A DNA stretch of 64,000 bases from Streptomyces atratus (GTDB lineage Bacteria > Actinomycetota > Actinomycetes > Streptomycetales > Streptomycetaceae). Under the pieces are notes generated by a model. It had not been told where the DNA came from. It worked only from the letters and a program-made list of their open reading frames with translations, and did no database searches. The DNA lies in contig NZ_BMRN01000017.1 in assembly GCF_014648655.1 (NCBI RefSeq), forward strand, positions 91,646 to 155,645, read 5' to 3'. Of the stretch, positions 32,591 through 41,327 are shown piece after piece (position 1 is the stretch's first letter; the number at the start of each line of letters is the position of its first letter). The position numbers and the translations under genes are program-made.

Positions 32591-32600
32591 CCGATAGTTG

Positions 32601-32621
32601 ACCTTCACCTTGGGGGAAGCC
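32601..32621 (+). promoter_or_regulatory. MerR-type operator/promoter
   Basis: Directly after TTG, ACCTTCACCTTGGGGGAAGC forms the inverted repeat typical of MerR-family autoregulated promoters (CTTC at 32603-32606 against GAAG at 32616-32619). It is 50 bases upstream of the MerR-like start. Confidence 0.5.
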
Positions 32622-32670
32622 ACAGCATCGGTGGGGCCGGGCGATGTGCTCGGCATGAGGAGGAGCAAGC

Positions 32671-32995
32671 ATGGGGTTGCTGACCATCGGGACGTTCGCG
32701 AAGGCGTCCCGCCTGTCACCGAAGGCGCTGCGTCTCTACGACGAGCTCGGCCTGCTGCCCCCCGCTCGCGTCGACCCGGTGACCGGCTATCGCCTCCGCC
32801 CGGCAGGGAGACCGATACCTGCTCTGCTCCGACGGTCTGTCGACCATCGTGCCGACCGAAGAAATCCAAAGGGTGCTCTCCGAAGGCAGGGAGCCCGAGC
32901 AGGCCGTCCGCGAACTCATCACCCTCGCCAACGACTCCGGCAGCCCCGACAACGTCAGCTGCGTGGTCGCCGACGTCATGGAGTTCCGGCAGTAG
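32671..32995 (+). pseudogene. MerR-PP2C fusion gene reduced by an internal deletion
   Basis: ATG 32671 (AGGAGGAG upstream) begins a MerR DNA-binding domain, 'LTIGTFAKASRLSPKALRLY' and 'DELGLLPPARVDPVTGYRL'. Within one codon of about 32803 the sequence switches to the C-terminal end of a PP2C phosphatase in a different frame: 'GDRYLLCSDGLSTIVPTEE', 'SGSPDNVSCVVADVMEF', stop TAG 32995. MerR-PP2C fusions occur in Streptomyces at several times this length. A deletion has removed the MerR second half and most of the phosphatase, leaving the joint out of frame. Confidence 0.75.
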
Positions 32996-33006
32996 GAGCG
33001 TGCGAC

Positions 33007-33108
33007 ATGCACTTCGAGTTGCACCAGATCCGCTCTCAGGAACTCATCCGTGAAGCCGGCAAATGGCGACCGGCTCCACGGCACCTGCTTGCTTGGCTCC
33101 GCGGGTGA
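33007..33108 (+). CDS. Very short ORF, possibly truncated
   Basis: 33 residues from ATG 33007 (AGGAGCG upstream), beginning 'MHFELHQIRSQELIREAG'. The opening resembles small basic Streptomyces proteins that continue for about 60 residues; here the second half (RPAPRHLLAWLRG) looks unrelated. Low confidence. Confidence 0.3.
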   Translation: MHFELHQIRSQELIREAGKWRPAPRHLLAWLRG

Positions 33109-33119
33109 ACGACCGCGCT

Positions 33120-33600
33120 GCCTGCGGTTGTGCGGGACACCAACCGCCAGCCTGTCCGGCACAACCGTGGGCACCGCAGGTCAGAGCCTCACCCTGCCCA
33201 CAGTCATCCGGGACAGGACAACCGCACCGCGCCGTCGATCGCGGATCACCAGGCCCAGCTCGCGCAGTCGCGTAAGGCAGTATGCGTTGCAATACCCCTG
33301 GGTGCGCAGCGGTATGGGCGGAGTGCACTTGCTCTCCGGAGCACCTCGTGGGAGTCAGCGCCGAAGAGCTGGTGCCACCCGTCGATCGAGTGCCGTCCGT
33401 GCGGACCATGCGCAGATAGCTGGGCACTGTCGAACACGCTGACCGGAGACGACTCCTCAGGTCGCCGGCCGCGCCGGGCGGGCGGGGGCCCCGGCGGCGA
33501 TCGCCCCGTACGGGTGTCCGGAGTGGCCGGTGGGGTGACAGCGGTGCTGCGCGTGCTCCCGGGAGCTCCTGGCCGAGGAAACTGTCCGCACGCACGTGGA
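33120..33600. other. Intergenic stretch with no supported gene
   Basis: Neither strand shows a family motif in the roughly 480 bases between the short ORF and cynR. No repeat or hairpin stands out. Confidence 0.45.
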
Positions 33601-33608
33601 GTCCGGAG

Positions 33609-34517
33609 TCAGGCCGGTGTGTAGCCGCGTTCCTGGACCACGTCGCGGGCAAGCCGGATGAAGGCGCGTGCGGCGGCGCTCTCGTAGGCGCTGTCTCTGC
33701 GCAACAAGGTGGCGACGCGGGTGGGCAGCGGAGGGTCGATGGAAATGGGGGTGAGATGGGGGTGGTCGTCGGTGATGGCGTCGGGAAGCACGGTGGCGAG
33801 CAGGCCGGTGCGCTGCACGATCTCGGTAAGGGCTTGGATGCTGTTGGCTTCCACAGCGATCGGCGGGCTGATGTGATGCTCAGCGAAGTAGTTGTCGATG
33901 TGGCTTCGGGTGACGAAGTCGCTGCTGAGGAGGGCGAGTTGCTGCCCGGCAAGGTCGCTCACCGGCAACGGCCGATCGCTGCGCGTATCGGGACGACTCG
34001 TGGTGACGACGAGGCTGAGGGTCTCGGTGAAGAGCGTGGTTGCGACGATCCCGGGCAGATGGGTTCCCTCGAACGCGATGCCGAGGTCCAGTTCGTCGGC
34101 CAGAAGTCCCGCTTCGATGCGGTCCTGCGTCATTTCCCGTACCTCCAGTGTGACGCCGGGGTAGCGGGTGTGAAGCTCCTGCGCGAGAGGGCCGATGAGA
34201 TAGGCGGTGAAGGTCGGCGTCATCGCCAGGCGCAGATGCCCGCGGGAGAGGTCAGCCACGTCGAGGACAGCACGATCGGCCGCTGCCAGCTCCCGGAGAG
34301 CACGCTGCGCATAGCGCACATAGACCTCGCCCGCGTCGGTCGGGCGGACGCTGCGGCCACTGCGGTCGAGCAGTTGAACGCCGACAACTCTCTCCAGCTG
34401 CTTGATCTGTTGCGAGAGCGTCGGCTGCGAGATACGCAGTTCGTCGGCGGCGCGCGTGAAATTGCCATGCTCGGCCACCGCGATCAGATAGCGGAGGTGG
34501 CGTAGTTCCGGACCCAT
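33609..34517 (-). CDS. cynR: LysR-family regulator of the cyn genes
   Basis: 302 residues from ATG 34517. N-terminal helix-turn-helix 'LRHLRYLIAVAEHGNFTRAA' and 'ISQPTLSQQIKQLERVVG', then a LysR substrate domain. The sequence is of the CynR/CbbR-like branch and is divergent from carbonic anhydrase and cyanase genes, the arrangement of E. coli cynR-cynTSX. CynR activates cynTS in the presence of cyanate. The region between cynR and cynT is unusually long (about 700 bases). The name is inferred mainly from context. Confidence 0.85.
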   Translation of the reverse strand: MGPELRHLRYLIAVAEHGNFTRAADELRISQPTLSQQIKQLERVVGVQLLDRSGRSVRPTDAGEVYVRYAQRALRELAAADRAVLDVADLSRGHLRLAMTPTFTAYLIGPLAQELHTRYPGVTLEVREMTQDRIEAGLLADELDLGIAFEGTHLPGIVATTLFTETLSLVVTTSRPDTRSDRPLPVSDLAGQQLALLSSDFVTRSHIDNYFAEHHISPPIAVEANSIQALTEIVQRTGLLATVLPDAITDDHPHLTPISIDPPLPTRVATLLRRDSAYESAAARAFIRLARDVVQERGYTPA

Positions 34518-35214
34518 AATTGGAGTATAGAGCGGGTCAATCGACACTCCCACTAATACACTCCTTCACCTATGGGCACCTGCCTCGCGAGGGCCCCGGT
34601 GTCCGCTGCCCCGTCAAGAAGGTCTTCGACCAGCGGCTACCCGACAGCGAACCGACACCTCGGACCGTCTTCGGCACGTTGGCCGCGATGTTCGGCACCG
34701 TCCCGGGTATGGGCGGAGCCGGTGGCCACGGAACCGGTCCCTTCGATCTGCCGCTCTGCTCATGCACCGTACAGCGGGTGATGGTGGTTCCGGCTGCGTT
34801 GCCGCGCGGCAACGCAGCCGGAGCCCAGCCGTTTCGGCTCCGCCCACGGCATCCTGGGCCCGCCTCTTCGCGCGTGCATGGTGCCGACCAGCGACCTGCC
34901 GGGCACGGCCGTCACGCCTGCGGGCCGCCATCCGGTTCCCGCGCGCTCCTGCCGCATTGCCTTGCCCGGCGACCAGGGGGACTGTGCACCGCGGAGCGGC
35001 AGCAGATGCCGAAGCCTTCGTGGTTCGAGCCGGCCACGCCCCCGGGCGACCCCGCACCCGATATCCGATTCCCCTGACGGGCCCCCCTCCTGCGGTGAGC
35101 TATAGATCTGATCAATGGAAGTTATGGATATCAAGACTTGGACACTATAGGAGTCGCTCATGCATGGTGAACTTCGTCAGCCCGTCGGGCAGGCAACCAC
35201 CGAAGGGAGTGACT
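34518..35214. promoter_or_regulatory. Long cynR-cynT intergenic region
   Basis: About 700 bases without a convincing gene. A-T-rich patches just before each gene (34505-34560 and 35098-35160, e.g. 'ATAGATCTGATCAAT' with a T-N11-A form) are likely LysR binding and promoter regions. The middle holds a perfect hairpin (34789-34822) and shadow frames only. Confidence 0.4.
34789..34822. repeat. Perfect 16-bp inverted repeat with 2-base loop
   Basis: TCCGGCTGCGTTGCCG at 34789-34804 is followed after CG by its exact complement to 34822. It could be a terminator or a cruciform-like element in the cynR-cynT gap. Confidence 0.7.
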
Positions 35215-35814
35215 GTGCACGACCTCACAGACGGCCCCGCGCGTTTCCGCCGCGATGTCTTTCCTGCCAAGGCGAGGCTGTTCGCCCGTCTGGCCATGAC
35301 ACACCGACCGAAGACGCTGTTCATCGGCTGTTCCGACGCCCGGGTCGTCCCCGAGCTGATCACGCAGAGCGAACCGGGTGAATTGTTCGTCGTCCGAACC
35401 GCGGGAAATCTGGTCCCGGCCTACGCCTCGGGACCGGACGGTGTCGCAGCAAGCATCGAGTACGCCATTGCCGTACTGGGCGTGAACGACATCGTCATCT
35501 GCGGTCACTCCGCATGCGGAGCCATGACCGCCCTGGCCGAGGAACACGACCTCAGCGCCACGCCGATGATCGCCGGCTGGCTGCGGCACGCGGACTCCGC
35601 GACCGCCCGCGCCGCTGCCGTCCCCGCCGCGCCAGGCACGCCCGACGTCGCCACCCTGGTACGGGCCAACGTCCACGCGCAGCTGCAGAACCTGGCCACC
35701 CACCCGTCGGTGGCTCGCGCCGTGGCCGCCCGGACACTCACCCTGCGCGGCTGGATATTCGACATCGCAACCGGAGCCATCGAGACGATCGGCGGCGCCG
35801 CGGTCGCGGCATGA
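35215..35814 (+). CDS. cynT: Beta-class carbonic anhydrase
   Basis: 199 residues from GTG 35215, with GAAGGGA 7 bases upstream. With this start the zinc ligands fall at Cys39 ('IGCSDARV', with Asp41 and Arg43), His98 and Cys101 ('CGHSACGAM'), the same numbers as in E. coli CynT, which supports it over ATG 35164 or GTG 35209. It hydrates CO2 so that bicarbonate, consumed by cyanase, is not lost as CO2. Followed after 65 bases by cynS. Confidence 0.93.
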   Translation: MHDLTDGPARFRRDVFPAKARLFARLAMTHRPKTLFIGCSDARVVPELITQSEPGELFVVRTAGNLVPAYASGPDGVAASIEYAIAVLGVNDIVICGHSACGAMTALAEEHDLSATPMIAGWLRHADSATARAAAVPAAPGTPDVATLVRANVHAQLQNLATHPSVARAVAARTLTLRGWIFDIATGAIETIGGAAVAA

Positions 35815-35879
35815 CCCACCACCCCGCCGAACTCGCCGGCCGCTCCTCAAAGCCGGTACCCCAGAAAGGAATCCTTCTC

Positions 35880-36350
35880 ATGACACACGCCCAGTTCGAC
35901 CCCACCGCGCGCCAGGTCCTCGCCGCCACAGCCGTCGAGGCCAAGACCCGCAAGGACCTGACCTGGCAGCAGATCGCCGATGCCGCAGGCCTGTCGGTCG
36001 CCTTCGTCACCGCGGCGGTGCTCGGCCAGCACGCTCTGCCGGAGCAGGCCGCCAACGCTGTCGCGGAGCTGCTGGGCCTGGACGCCGACGCAGTGTTGCT
36101 GCTGCAGACGATCCCGACCCGTGGATCGATCCCCGGCGGAGTTCCGACCGACCCGACCATCTACCGGTTCTACGAGATGCTCCAGGTCTACGGCACCACT
36201 CTCAAGGCCCTTGTCCACGAGCAGTTCGGGGACGGCATCATCAGCGCGATCAACTTCAAGCTGGATGTGAAGAAAGTCGCCGATCCGGAGGGCGGCGAGC
36301 GCGCCGTCATCACACTCGACGGCAAGTACCTTCCCACCAAACCCTTCTGA
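35880..36350 (+). CDS. cynS: Cyanase (cyanate hydratase)
   Basis: 156 residues, the usual cyanase length, from ATG 35880 (AGAAAGGA upstream). N-terminal helical domain and C-terminal catalytic part with Arg96 and Glu99 in 'IYRFYEML' and Ser122 in 'GDGIISAINF', the exact catalytic positions of E. coli CynS. The enzyme is a decamer that turns cyanate plus bicarbonate into ammonia and CO2. It forms an operon with cynT and is probably followed in the transcript by the deaminase remnant. Confidence 0.97.
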   Translation: MTHAQFDPTARQVLAATAVEAKTRKDLTWQQIADAAGLSVAFVTAAVLGQHALPEQAANAVAELLGLDADAVLLLQTIPTRGSIPGGVPTDPTIYRFYEMLQVYGTTLKALVHEQFGDGIISAINFKLDVKKVADPEGGERAVITLDGKYLPTKPF

Positions 36351-36469
36351 CTGTCCGTCCATTGGCCGCGGCGGGCCGGGAGCGCGACACTCTCCAGCCC
36401 GCCCCCTCTTCTCTTCCCCCGGGACACCGCCTGCCCACCAGGCACTCCCTTTCCACCGGAGGCCTCCGC

Positions 36470-36971
36470 ATGGACTTCATCCAGCGCACCATCGACATCG
36501 CCCGCCAGAACATCGAAGAGGGCGGGCGCCCCTTCGCCACCGTCATCGTCAAGGACGGCGAGATCCTCGCCGAAAGCCCCAACAAGGTCGCCCGGACCTC
36601 CGACCCCACCGCACACGCGGAGATCCTCGCCATCCGCGAGGCCTGCAGGATGCTCGGACACGGAGCACCTGGTCGGCGCCACCATCTATGTGCTCGCCCA
36701 CCCCTGCCCCATGTGCCTGGGTTCGCTGTACTACTGCTCCCCCGACGAGGTCGTCTTCCTCACCACCCGCGATGCCTACGAGCCGCACTACGTGGACGAC
36801 CGGAAGTACTTCGAACTCGACACCCTCTACGACGAGTTCGCCAAGGACTACCCCGAGCGACGCCTGCCGATGCGCCACGAGCCGCAGGACGCGGCCGTCG
36901 AGGTCTACCGGCTGTGGCAGAAGCACAACGGCGGCAATCGGCGTGTCCCCGGGGCACCGACCGCCGCGTAG
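36470..36971 (+). pseudogene. Nucleoside/guanine deaminase-like gene with a +1 frameshift
   Basis: ATG 36470 (GGAGGC upstream) starts 'MDFIQRTIDIARQNIEEGGR' and reaches the zinc motif 'DPTAHAEILAIREACRML'. At about 36659 one extra base moves the frame; the rest follows in the next frame as 'ATIYVLAHPCPMCLGSLYYC' (PCxxC zinc ligands) and continues to TAG 36971. Removing one A at 36659 restores about 166 residues with both halves of the cytidine deaminase-fold zinc site. It lies 119 bases after cynS, in the same direction. Either a recent inactivation or a base-call error. Confidence 0.8.
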
Positions 36972-37676
36972 GACGCGACGGGCCACACGCGCAGCGCAGT
37001 AGCCCGACGTCTCCTTCGCGTTCCGGCGCTGTGGTCGTTTCGGCGTCCGCGGCGCCCGAGCGCCTGGGAAAACGCGACGACGACACCACGCCAAACATTC
37101 TCTCTGACCGTCGCACGGGACGCGGGCTGCCGGGTCGCCTGCCTGCCCGGCGAGATCACCGAAACCATGCGCGCCGCTCCCCTCCCCGGCTTCCTCACCG
37201 ACCTGCTGACGGGCCGGATCACCGGCAAGGAGCACCGGGCCTTGAACGACGCCGAGTTCGAGGAACGCTTCGGCGAACCACGCCTGATGCGCCGACCTGG
37301 GATGAGTCCGTGGACTCCACCGTCGCCCGCGCTCATCAGCACGCTGCTGGGGCGCGAAAAAGGCCCGCTCTGCGGTGAGGTAATCGTCGGGTCGCCGGCC
37401 TCGCTGACGCCTGCGCAGCGGCTGCGGGTCGCCTTCGGCTGAAATAACGCTTGGACACCGCGGGCGCCCCCGCGAGACACTGCGATTCCTGGCCTCCCCG
37501 TACTCGGACGGCTGCGTCGCCACGAGCAGCGCGGGGGCTCCGCCGTCGTGCCCCGCCTCCGGAAGACGACCTGGGCGAAGGCACTCACTCGAGCCGAAGC
37601 TCCGCACGGACATGGGGCAACGGCTTCTCCCCGGAGAAGCGCGTGACGAGCTGCCGCACGACAACACAGGGGTGGG
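36972..37676. other. Gap with gene scraps
   Basis: Besides the transposase scrap, the plus frame at 37101-37290 has a protein-like run ('FLTDLLTGRITGKEHRALND', 'AEFEERFGEPRL') that I do not recognise. It has no start and ends at a joint with the transposase scrap near 37280. Confidence 0.35.
37286..37378 (+). mobile_element. Transposase fragment (IS5-type DDE)
   Basis: The plus frame reads 'WDESVDSTVARAHQHAAGAR' before a stop at 37378. 'VDST-ARAHQHAAGARKK' is a hallmark block of Streptomyces IS5/IS1647-like transposases. Nothing before or after continues the gene, and no terminal repeats are visible. Confidence 0.5.
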
Positions 37677-39491
37677 ATGGGATTGCCTGAATCGCGCGAG
37701 GTTCCGCCCGGCGCGGGCTCAGTGCGCCTCGCCCTTCGTTACTACGGGCGGGAGTTGGCCCGGCTCCGACGGCTGACGGTGCCCGCGATGCTGCTTCCGG
37801 CACTGGGCAACATCGGCATCAACTACATCGCGCCGCTGCTCGTCGCGAAGCTCGTCGGCCGGATCGCCGGCGACTCCGGAATCGCCATCGGCTCGACGCT
37901 GCCCTACATCCTCGGCTTCGCCGGCGTCCTGCTGCTCGCGGAGACGCTGTGGCGCGTCGGCCTGCACTGTCTGAACCGCATTGACGCCCTCGGCATCGAG
38001 CACCTGTACGTGATCGGGATGGACGAGCTGTTCGCCAAGGACGCCACGTTCTTCCACGACAACTTCGCCGGGTCGCTGACCAAGCGGGTCCTGAGCTTCG
38101 CGTCCCGCTTCGAGGAGTTCGTCGACACGCTGACTTTCTCGGTCGTGGGCAGCTTCGTGCCCCTGCTGTTCGGGTCGGTGGTGCTCTGGCGCTACGAACC
38201 GCTGCTCGTTGTCGGGCTCTTGGCGATGATCGCGCTGACGGCGCTGTGCGTGACGCCCCTCATCCGCCGCCGCCAGACGCTCGTTGATCAGCGCGAGGAG
38301 GCGATCGCCCGGGTGTCGGGCCACGTCGCCGACAGCCTGATGAACATGGACACGGTCCGGGCGTTCGCCGCCGAGGAGCGCGAGGCCGCCGAGCACCGCT
38401 CCCGCGTCGCGGTGTCGAGGCGGCTCACGTTGCGGTCGTGGGACTACGGCAACCTGCGCATCGACACACTGGTCGCACCGATGTCCGTGCTGACCAACGC
38501 GCTGGGCCTGCTGCTCGCGGTCGCCATCGGCGGGGGCGGGCACGGCGTGGAGGCGATCGTGGTCGCCTTCACGTACTACACCAATGCAACGCGCATCATG
38601 TTCGAGTTCAACCAGATCTACCGCCGCCTGGAGAGCTCGATGACGGAGGCCGCGCAATTCACCGAACTGCTGCTGAGGCCGCCGACCGTTCTCGACCCGG
38701 CCGCGCCGGAGCCGCTGCTGTCCCGAACCGCCGACGTCCACTTCGACCACGTGACCTTTGCCCACGCAGGCGCCGAACCGCTCTTCGAGGGCCTCGACCT
38801 GGCTGTGCCCAGCGGGGCGAAAATCGGTCTCGTCGGCCGGTCCGGCGGGGGCAAGACCACACTCAGCCGACTGCTGCTGCGGATGGCGGACATCGACGCC
38901 GGCCGAATCCTGATCGGCGGTCAGGACATCAGCATGCTGCGCCAGGCCGACCTGCGCAGCCTGATCGCCTATGTGCCGCAGGACCCGGCAATGTTCCACC
39001 GCACGCTGCGGGACAACATCGCGTTCGCCCGGCCGGACGCCACCGACGCCGAGATCCGCCGCGCGGCCGAGGCGGCACACGTCACGGAGTTCGCCGACGC
39101 GCTGCCGGACGGCTTCGACACCATGGTGGGCGAGCGAGGTGTCAAGCTGTCCGGCGGACAGCGCCAGCGGGTCGCCCTTGCCAGGGCGATCCTGCGCGAC
39201 GCGCCGATCCTGCTGCTGGACGAGGCGACCAGCGCCCTGGACTCCGAGAGCGAAATCCTCGTCCAGGAGGCGCTGTGGCGGCTCATGGAGGGGCGGACGG
39301 CGCTCGTGGTGGCGCACCGGCTCAGCACGGTCGCCACCATGGACCGGCTCGTCGTCCTCGACCGCGGACGGATCGTCGAACAGGGCACGCACCAGGAGTT
39401 GCTCGCGTCGGACGGCGCCTACGCGAAGCTGTGGCAGCATCAGTCGGGCGGCTTCCTCGACGACACCCCCGCGCGGGCCGACCTGCGCTGA
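37677..39491 (+). CDS. ABC exporter, fused permease and ATPase
   Basis: 604 residues from ATG 37677. The transmembrane domain covers residues about 35-310 (six helices, e.g. 'AMLLPALGNIGINYIAPLLV'). The nucleotide-binding domain is at about 350-590: Walker A 'GRSGGGKTT' (387-395), 'YVPQDPAMFH' Q-loop, signature 'LSGGQRQR', Walker B 'ILLLDEATSALD', H-loop 'VVAHRLS'. A half-transporter working as a homodimer, or with another half not seen here. It could export a small molecule or peptide. The only downstream neighbours are gene fragments, so context gives no substrate. Confidence 0.93.
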   Translation: MGLPESREVPPGAGSVRLALRYYGRELARLRRLTVPAMLLPALGNIGINYIAPLLVAKLVGRIAGDSGIAIGSTLPYILGFAGVLLLAETLWRVGLHCLNRIDALGIEHLYVIGMDELFAKDATFFHDNFAGSLTKRVLSFASRFEEFVDTLTFSVVGSFVPLLFGSVVLWRYEPLLVVGLLAMIALTALCVTPLIRRRQTLVDQREEAIARVSGHVADSLMNMDTVRAFAAEEREAAEHRSRVAVSRRLTLRSWDYGNLRIDTLVAPMSVLTNALGLLLAVAIGGGGHGVEAIVVAFTYYTNATRIMFEFNQIYRRLESSMTEAAQFTELLLRPPTVLDPAAPEPLLSRTADVHFDHVTFAHAGAEPLFEGLDLAVPSGAKIGLVGRSGGGKTTLSRLLLRMADIDAGRILIGGQDISMLRQADLRSLIAYVPQDPAMFHRTLRDNIAFARPDATDAEIRRAAEAAHVTEFADALPDGFDTMVGERGVKLSGGQRQRVALARAILRDAPILLLDEATSALDSESEILVQEALWRLMEGRTALVVAHRLSTVATMDRLVVLDRGRIVEQGTHQELLASDGAYAKLWQHQSGGFLDDTPARADLR

Positions 39492-39790
39492 ACGCGAGCC
39501 CGGTGCTCGCGCCGCACATGTGGGGCACCGAGTTCCTGCCGCAGACGTCGATCCTGCCGCTCGTCGATCTCGTCATCACGCACGGCGGCAACAGCACGAA
39601 GACCGAGGCCCTCCGCTTCAGCAAACCGATGGTGCTGCCACCGTTCCAGGATCCGTACGACAACGTGCAGCGGATGGACGAGCTGGGCTTCGATATCCGG
39701 CTGGACACCTACCGCTTCACGGACGGGGAACTGACAGGGACAGTGGAACGGCTGCTCGCGGACGCTGCTGCGCTCGGCCGGCTCCCATGA
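39492..39790 (+). pseudogene. Macrolide-type glycosyltransferase, C-terminal fragment
   Basis: Directly after the ABC stop the plus frame reads 'EFLPQTSILPLVDLVITHGG' and 'NSTKTEALRFSKPMVLPPF', then 'YDNVQRMDELGFDIRLDTY'. This is the nucleotide-sugar binding half of GT1/MGT enzymes (HGG-NS motif). The whole N-terminal acceptor domain is absent, with no ribosome site. The fragment begins exactly at the ABC gene's end, suggesting a deletion joint. Confidence 0.75.
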
Positions 39791-39803
39791 CGACCCGGCA
39801 CGC

Positions 39804-39996
39804 GTGATCAACGTCGGCTCCATCGACGGTCTCCACGTCAGTCCCCTCCCGGCCTGCTCCTACGAGGCCGGCAAGGCCGGACTGCACCACCTCGCCAGGG
39901 TCCTGGCCAAGGAACTCGGCCCGCAGGGCATCACCGTCAACGCGGTCGCCCCGGGCCCCTTCGAGTCCAAGGTGATGGCCGCCACGCACCCGGGCG
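39804..39996 (+). pseudogene. Short-chain dehydrogenase (SDR) fragment
   Basis: The plus frame 'VINVGSIDGLHVSPLPACSY' and 'EAGKAGLHHLARVLAKELGP' holds the catalytic Ser (GSIDG) and YxxxK (SYEAGK). 'QGITVNAVAPGPF' is the following SDR strand. The NAD(P)-binding N-terminus is missing and the frame dissolves near 39990 into the next fragment. Confidence 0.75.
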
Positions 39997-40410
39997 GTGC
40001 CGGAGGCCGACGGTACGTACCGGATCACCGGCACCAAGATGTGGATCATCGCGGCAACCATCGCCCGGGCCGGGGTGGCCGGCGGCGAGGCGGCCACGCT
40101 CGCCAACCGGTTGGAGCAGGTCACGGCCCGCGTCGAGCGGACCACGGCCAGGCTGTGGGCGACCGGAGACCCGGCAACGGCCCTGGCAAACGCCTCTGTC
40201 TACCTGGAAGCCGTCGGCCATGTGGTGCTGGCCTGGATCTGGCTGGAGCAGTTCCTCGCGCTCAAGGACCACGCGGACGACTTCCACCAACGCAAGCGGC
40301 AGGCGGCCCGGTATTTCTTCCGCGTGGAACTCCCGTGAACGGGACGGCAGTTCGACCTGATCGACAGCCTGGACCGCACCGCGGCCGACAACCGGGCCGA
40401 GTGGTTCTGA
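39997..40410 (+). pseudogene. Acyl-CoA dehydrogenase fragment with deletion and stop
   Basis: 'EADGTYRITGTKMWI' is the middle-domain signature of acyl-CoA dehydrogenases. It jumps straight to the C-terminal helices 'TTARLWATGDPATALANAS' and 'YLEAVGHVVLAWIWLEQF', so the centre is deleted. The frame then meets TGA at 40336-40338, yet continues in frame with 'TGRQFDLIDSLDRTAADNRA' to the natural stop at 40410. Therefore the TGA is a nonsense mutation. Confidence 0.75.
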
Positions 40411-40529
40411 CCCATGGGTCCGCGAATCCTCGTCTTCTGACGAGGAATCCGGGAACGTCTCCACACAGGCACCGCCCGGCGGGGCCTGTGTGGCGGGCGG
40501 CCCGGCGGTGCGGGACTCATCGACCGGCA

Positions 40530-41327
40530 TCAGGTGCGCGCGCGGATCCGCCAGCTGTGGTCCACCGGCCCGACGCCGGCCCCCAGCGCGAATCCCGCCG
40601 CGATCGCCGCGGTGACGTAGTCCTTGGCCCGGCATACCGCATCCGGTACCGGGTGGCCCTGCGCCAGGCCCACCGCGATGGCCGAGGCGAGCGTGCAGCC
40701 CGTGCCGTGGGTGTGCCGGTTGTCGTGCCGCGGGGCGCGCAGCCAGTGCTCCGCCTCGCCATCCGTCAGCAGGTCGGTCGCCTCACCCGGCAGGTGGCCG
40801 CCCTTCACCACCACCCAGCGGGGCCCGTACGTGAGCAGCCGCGCGGCAGCGCGGCGCATACCTGCTTCATCCGTCACCGTGATGCCGGTGAGCTGCGCGA
40901 CCTCGTCGAGATTCGGCGTGGCCACCGTCGCGACCGGCAGCAGCGCGGTGCGTACGGCATCCAGCGCGTCGTCGGCCAGCAGCTTGTCGCCGTGCTTGGA
41001 CACGCTCACCGGGTCCACGACGACCGGGGCCGCCACGTCCGACAACAGCCCGGCGACCACCGTGACCAGCTCGGGCGAGGAGAGCATCCCCGTCTTGACC
41101 GCCTGGACGCCGATGTCGTCCACGACACTGCGGTACTGCGCGCGCACCGCCTCCACGGGGAGTTCCCATGCGCCTTGCACGCCCAGGGAGTTCTGTGCCG
41201 TGACAGCCGTGAGCACGCTCATTCCGTGGGCGCCGAGCGCCAGCATGGTCTTCAGGTCGGCCTGGATTCCGGCTCCTCCGCCGGAGTCGGATCCGGCGAT
41301 CGTCAGCACGCGGGGCGGCGCGGTCAT
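40530..41327 (-). CDS. thiD: HMP kinase / HMP-phosphate kinase
   Basis: 265 residues from ATG 41327 (AGGAGAG upstream; overlaps the thiE stop as ATGA). Ribokinase-fold motifs: 'VLTIAGSDSGGGAGIQADLK', 'VVVDPVSVSKHG', 'TPNLDEVAQLTG' and the anion hole 'HTHGTGCTLASAIA'. It phosphorylates hydroxymethylpyrimidine twice to give HMP-PP for thiamin synthesis. Last gene of the thi operon under the TPP riboswitch. Length and motifs are complete. Confidence 0.95.
   Translation of the reverse strand: MTAPPRVLTIAGSDSGGGAGIQADLKTMLALGAHGMSVLTAVTAQNSLGVQGAWELPVEAVRAQYRSVVDDIGVQAVKTGMLSSPELVTVVAGLLSDVAAPVVVDPVSVSKHGDKLLADDALDAVRTALLPVATVATPNLDEVAQLTGITVTDEAGMRRAAARLLTYGPRWVVVKGGHLPGEATDLLTDGEAEHWLRAPRHDNRHTHGTGCTLASAIAVGLAQGHPVPDAVCRAKDYVTAAIAAGFALGAGVGPVDHSWRIRART

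Noticed and set aside
37101..37290. IS110-type transposase N-terminus suggested by 'LTVARDAGCRVACLPG'
   Set aside because: Only a few residues match; the expected following motif with the acidic residues is absent.
37719..39440. 573-codon minus-strand frame opposite the ABC exporter
   Set aside because: Antisense shadow; the plus strand has complete ABC motifs.
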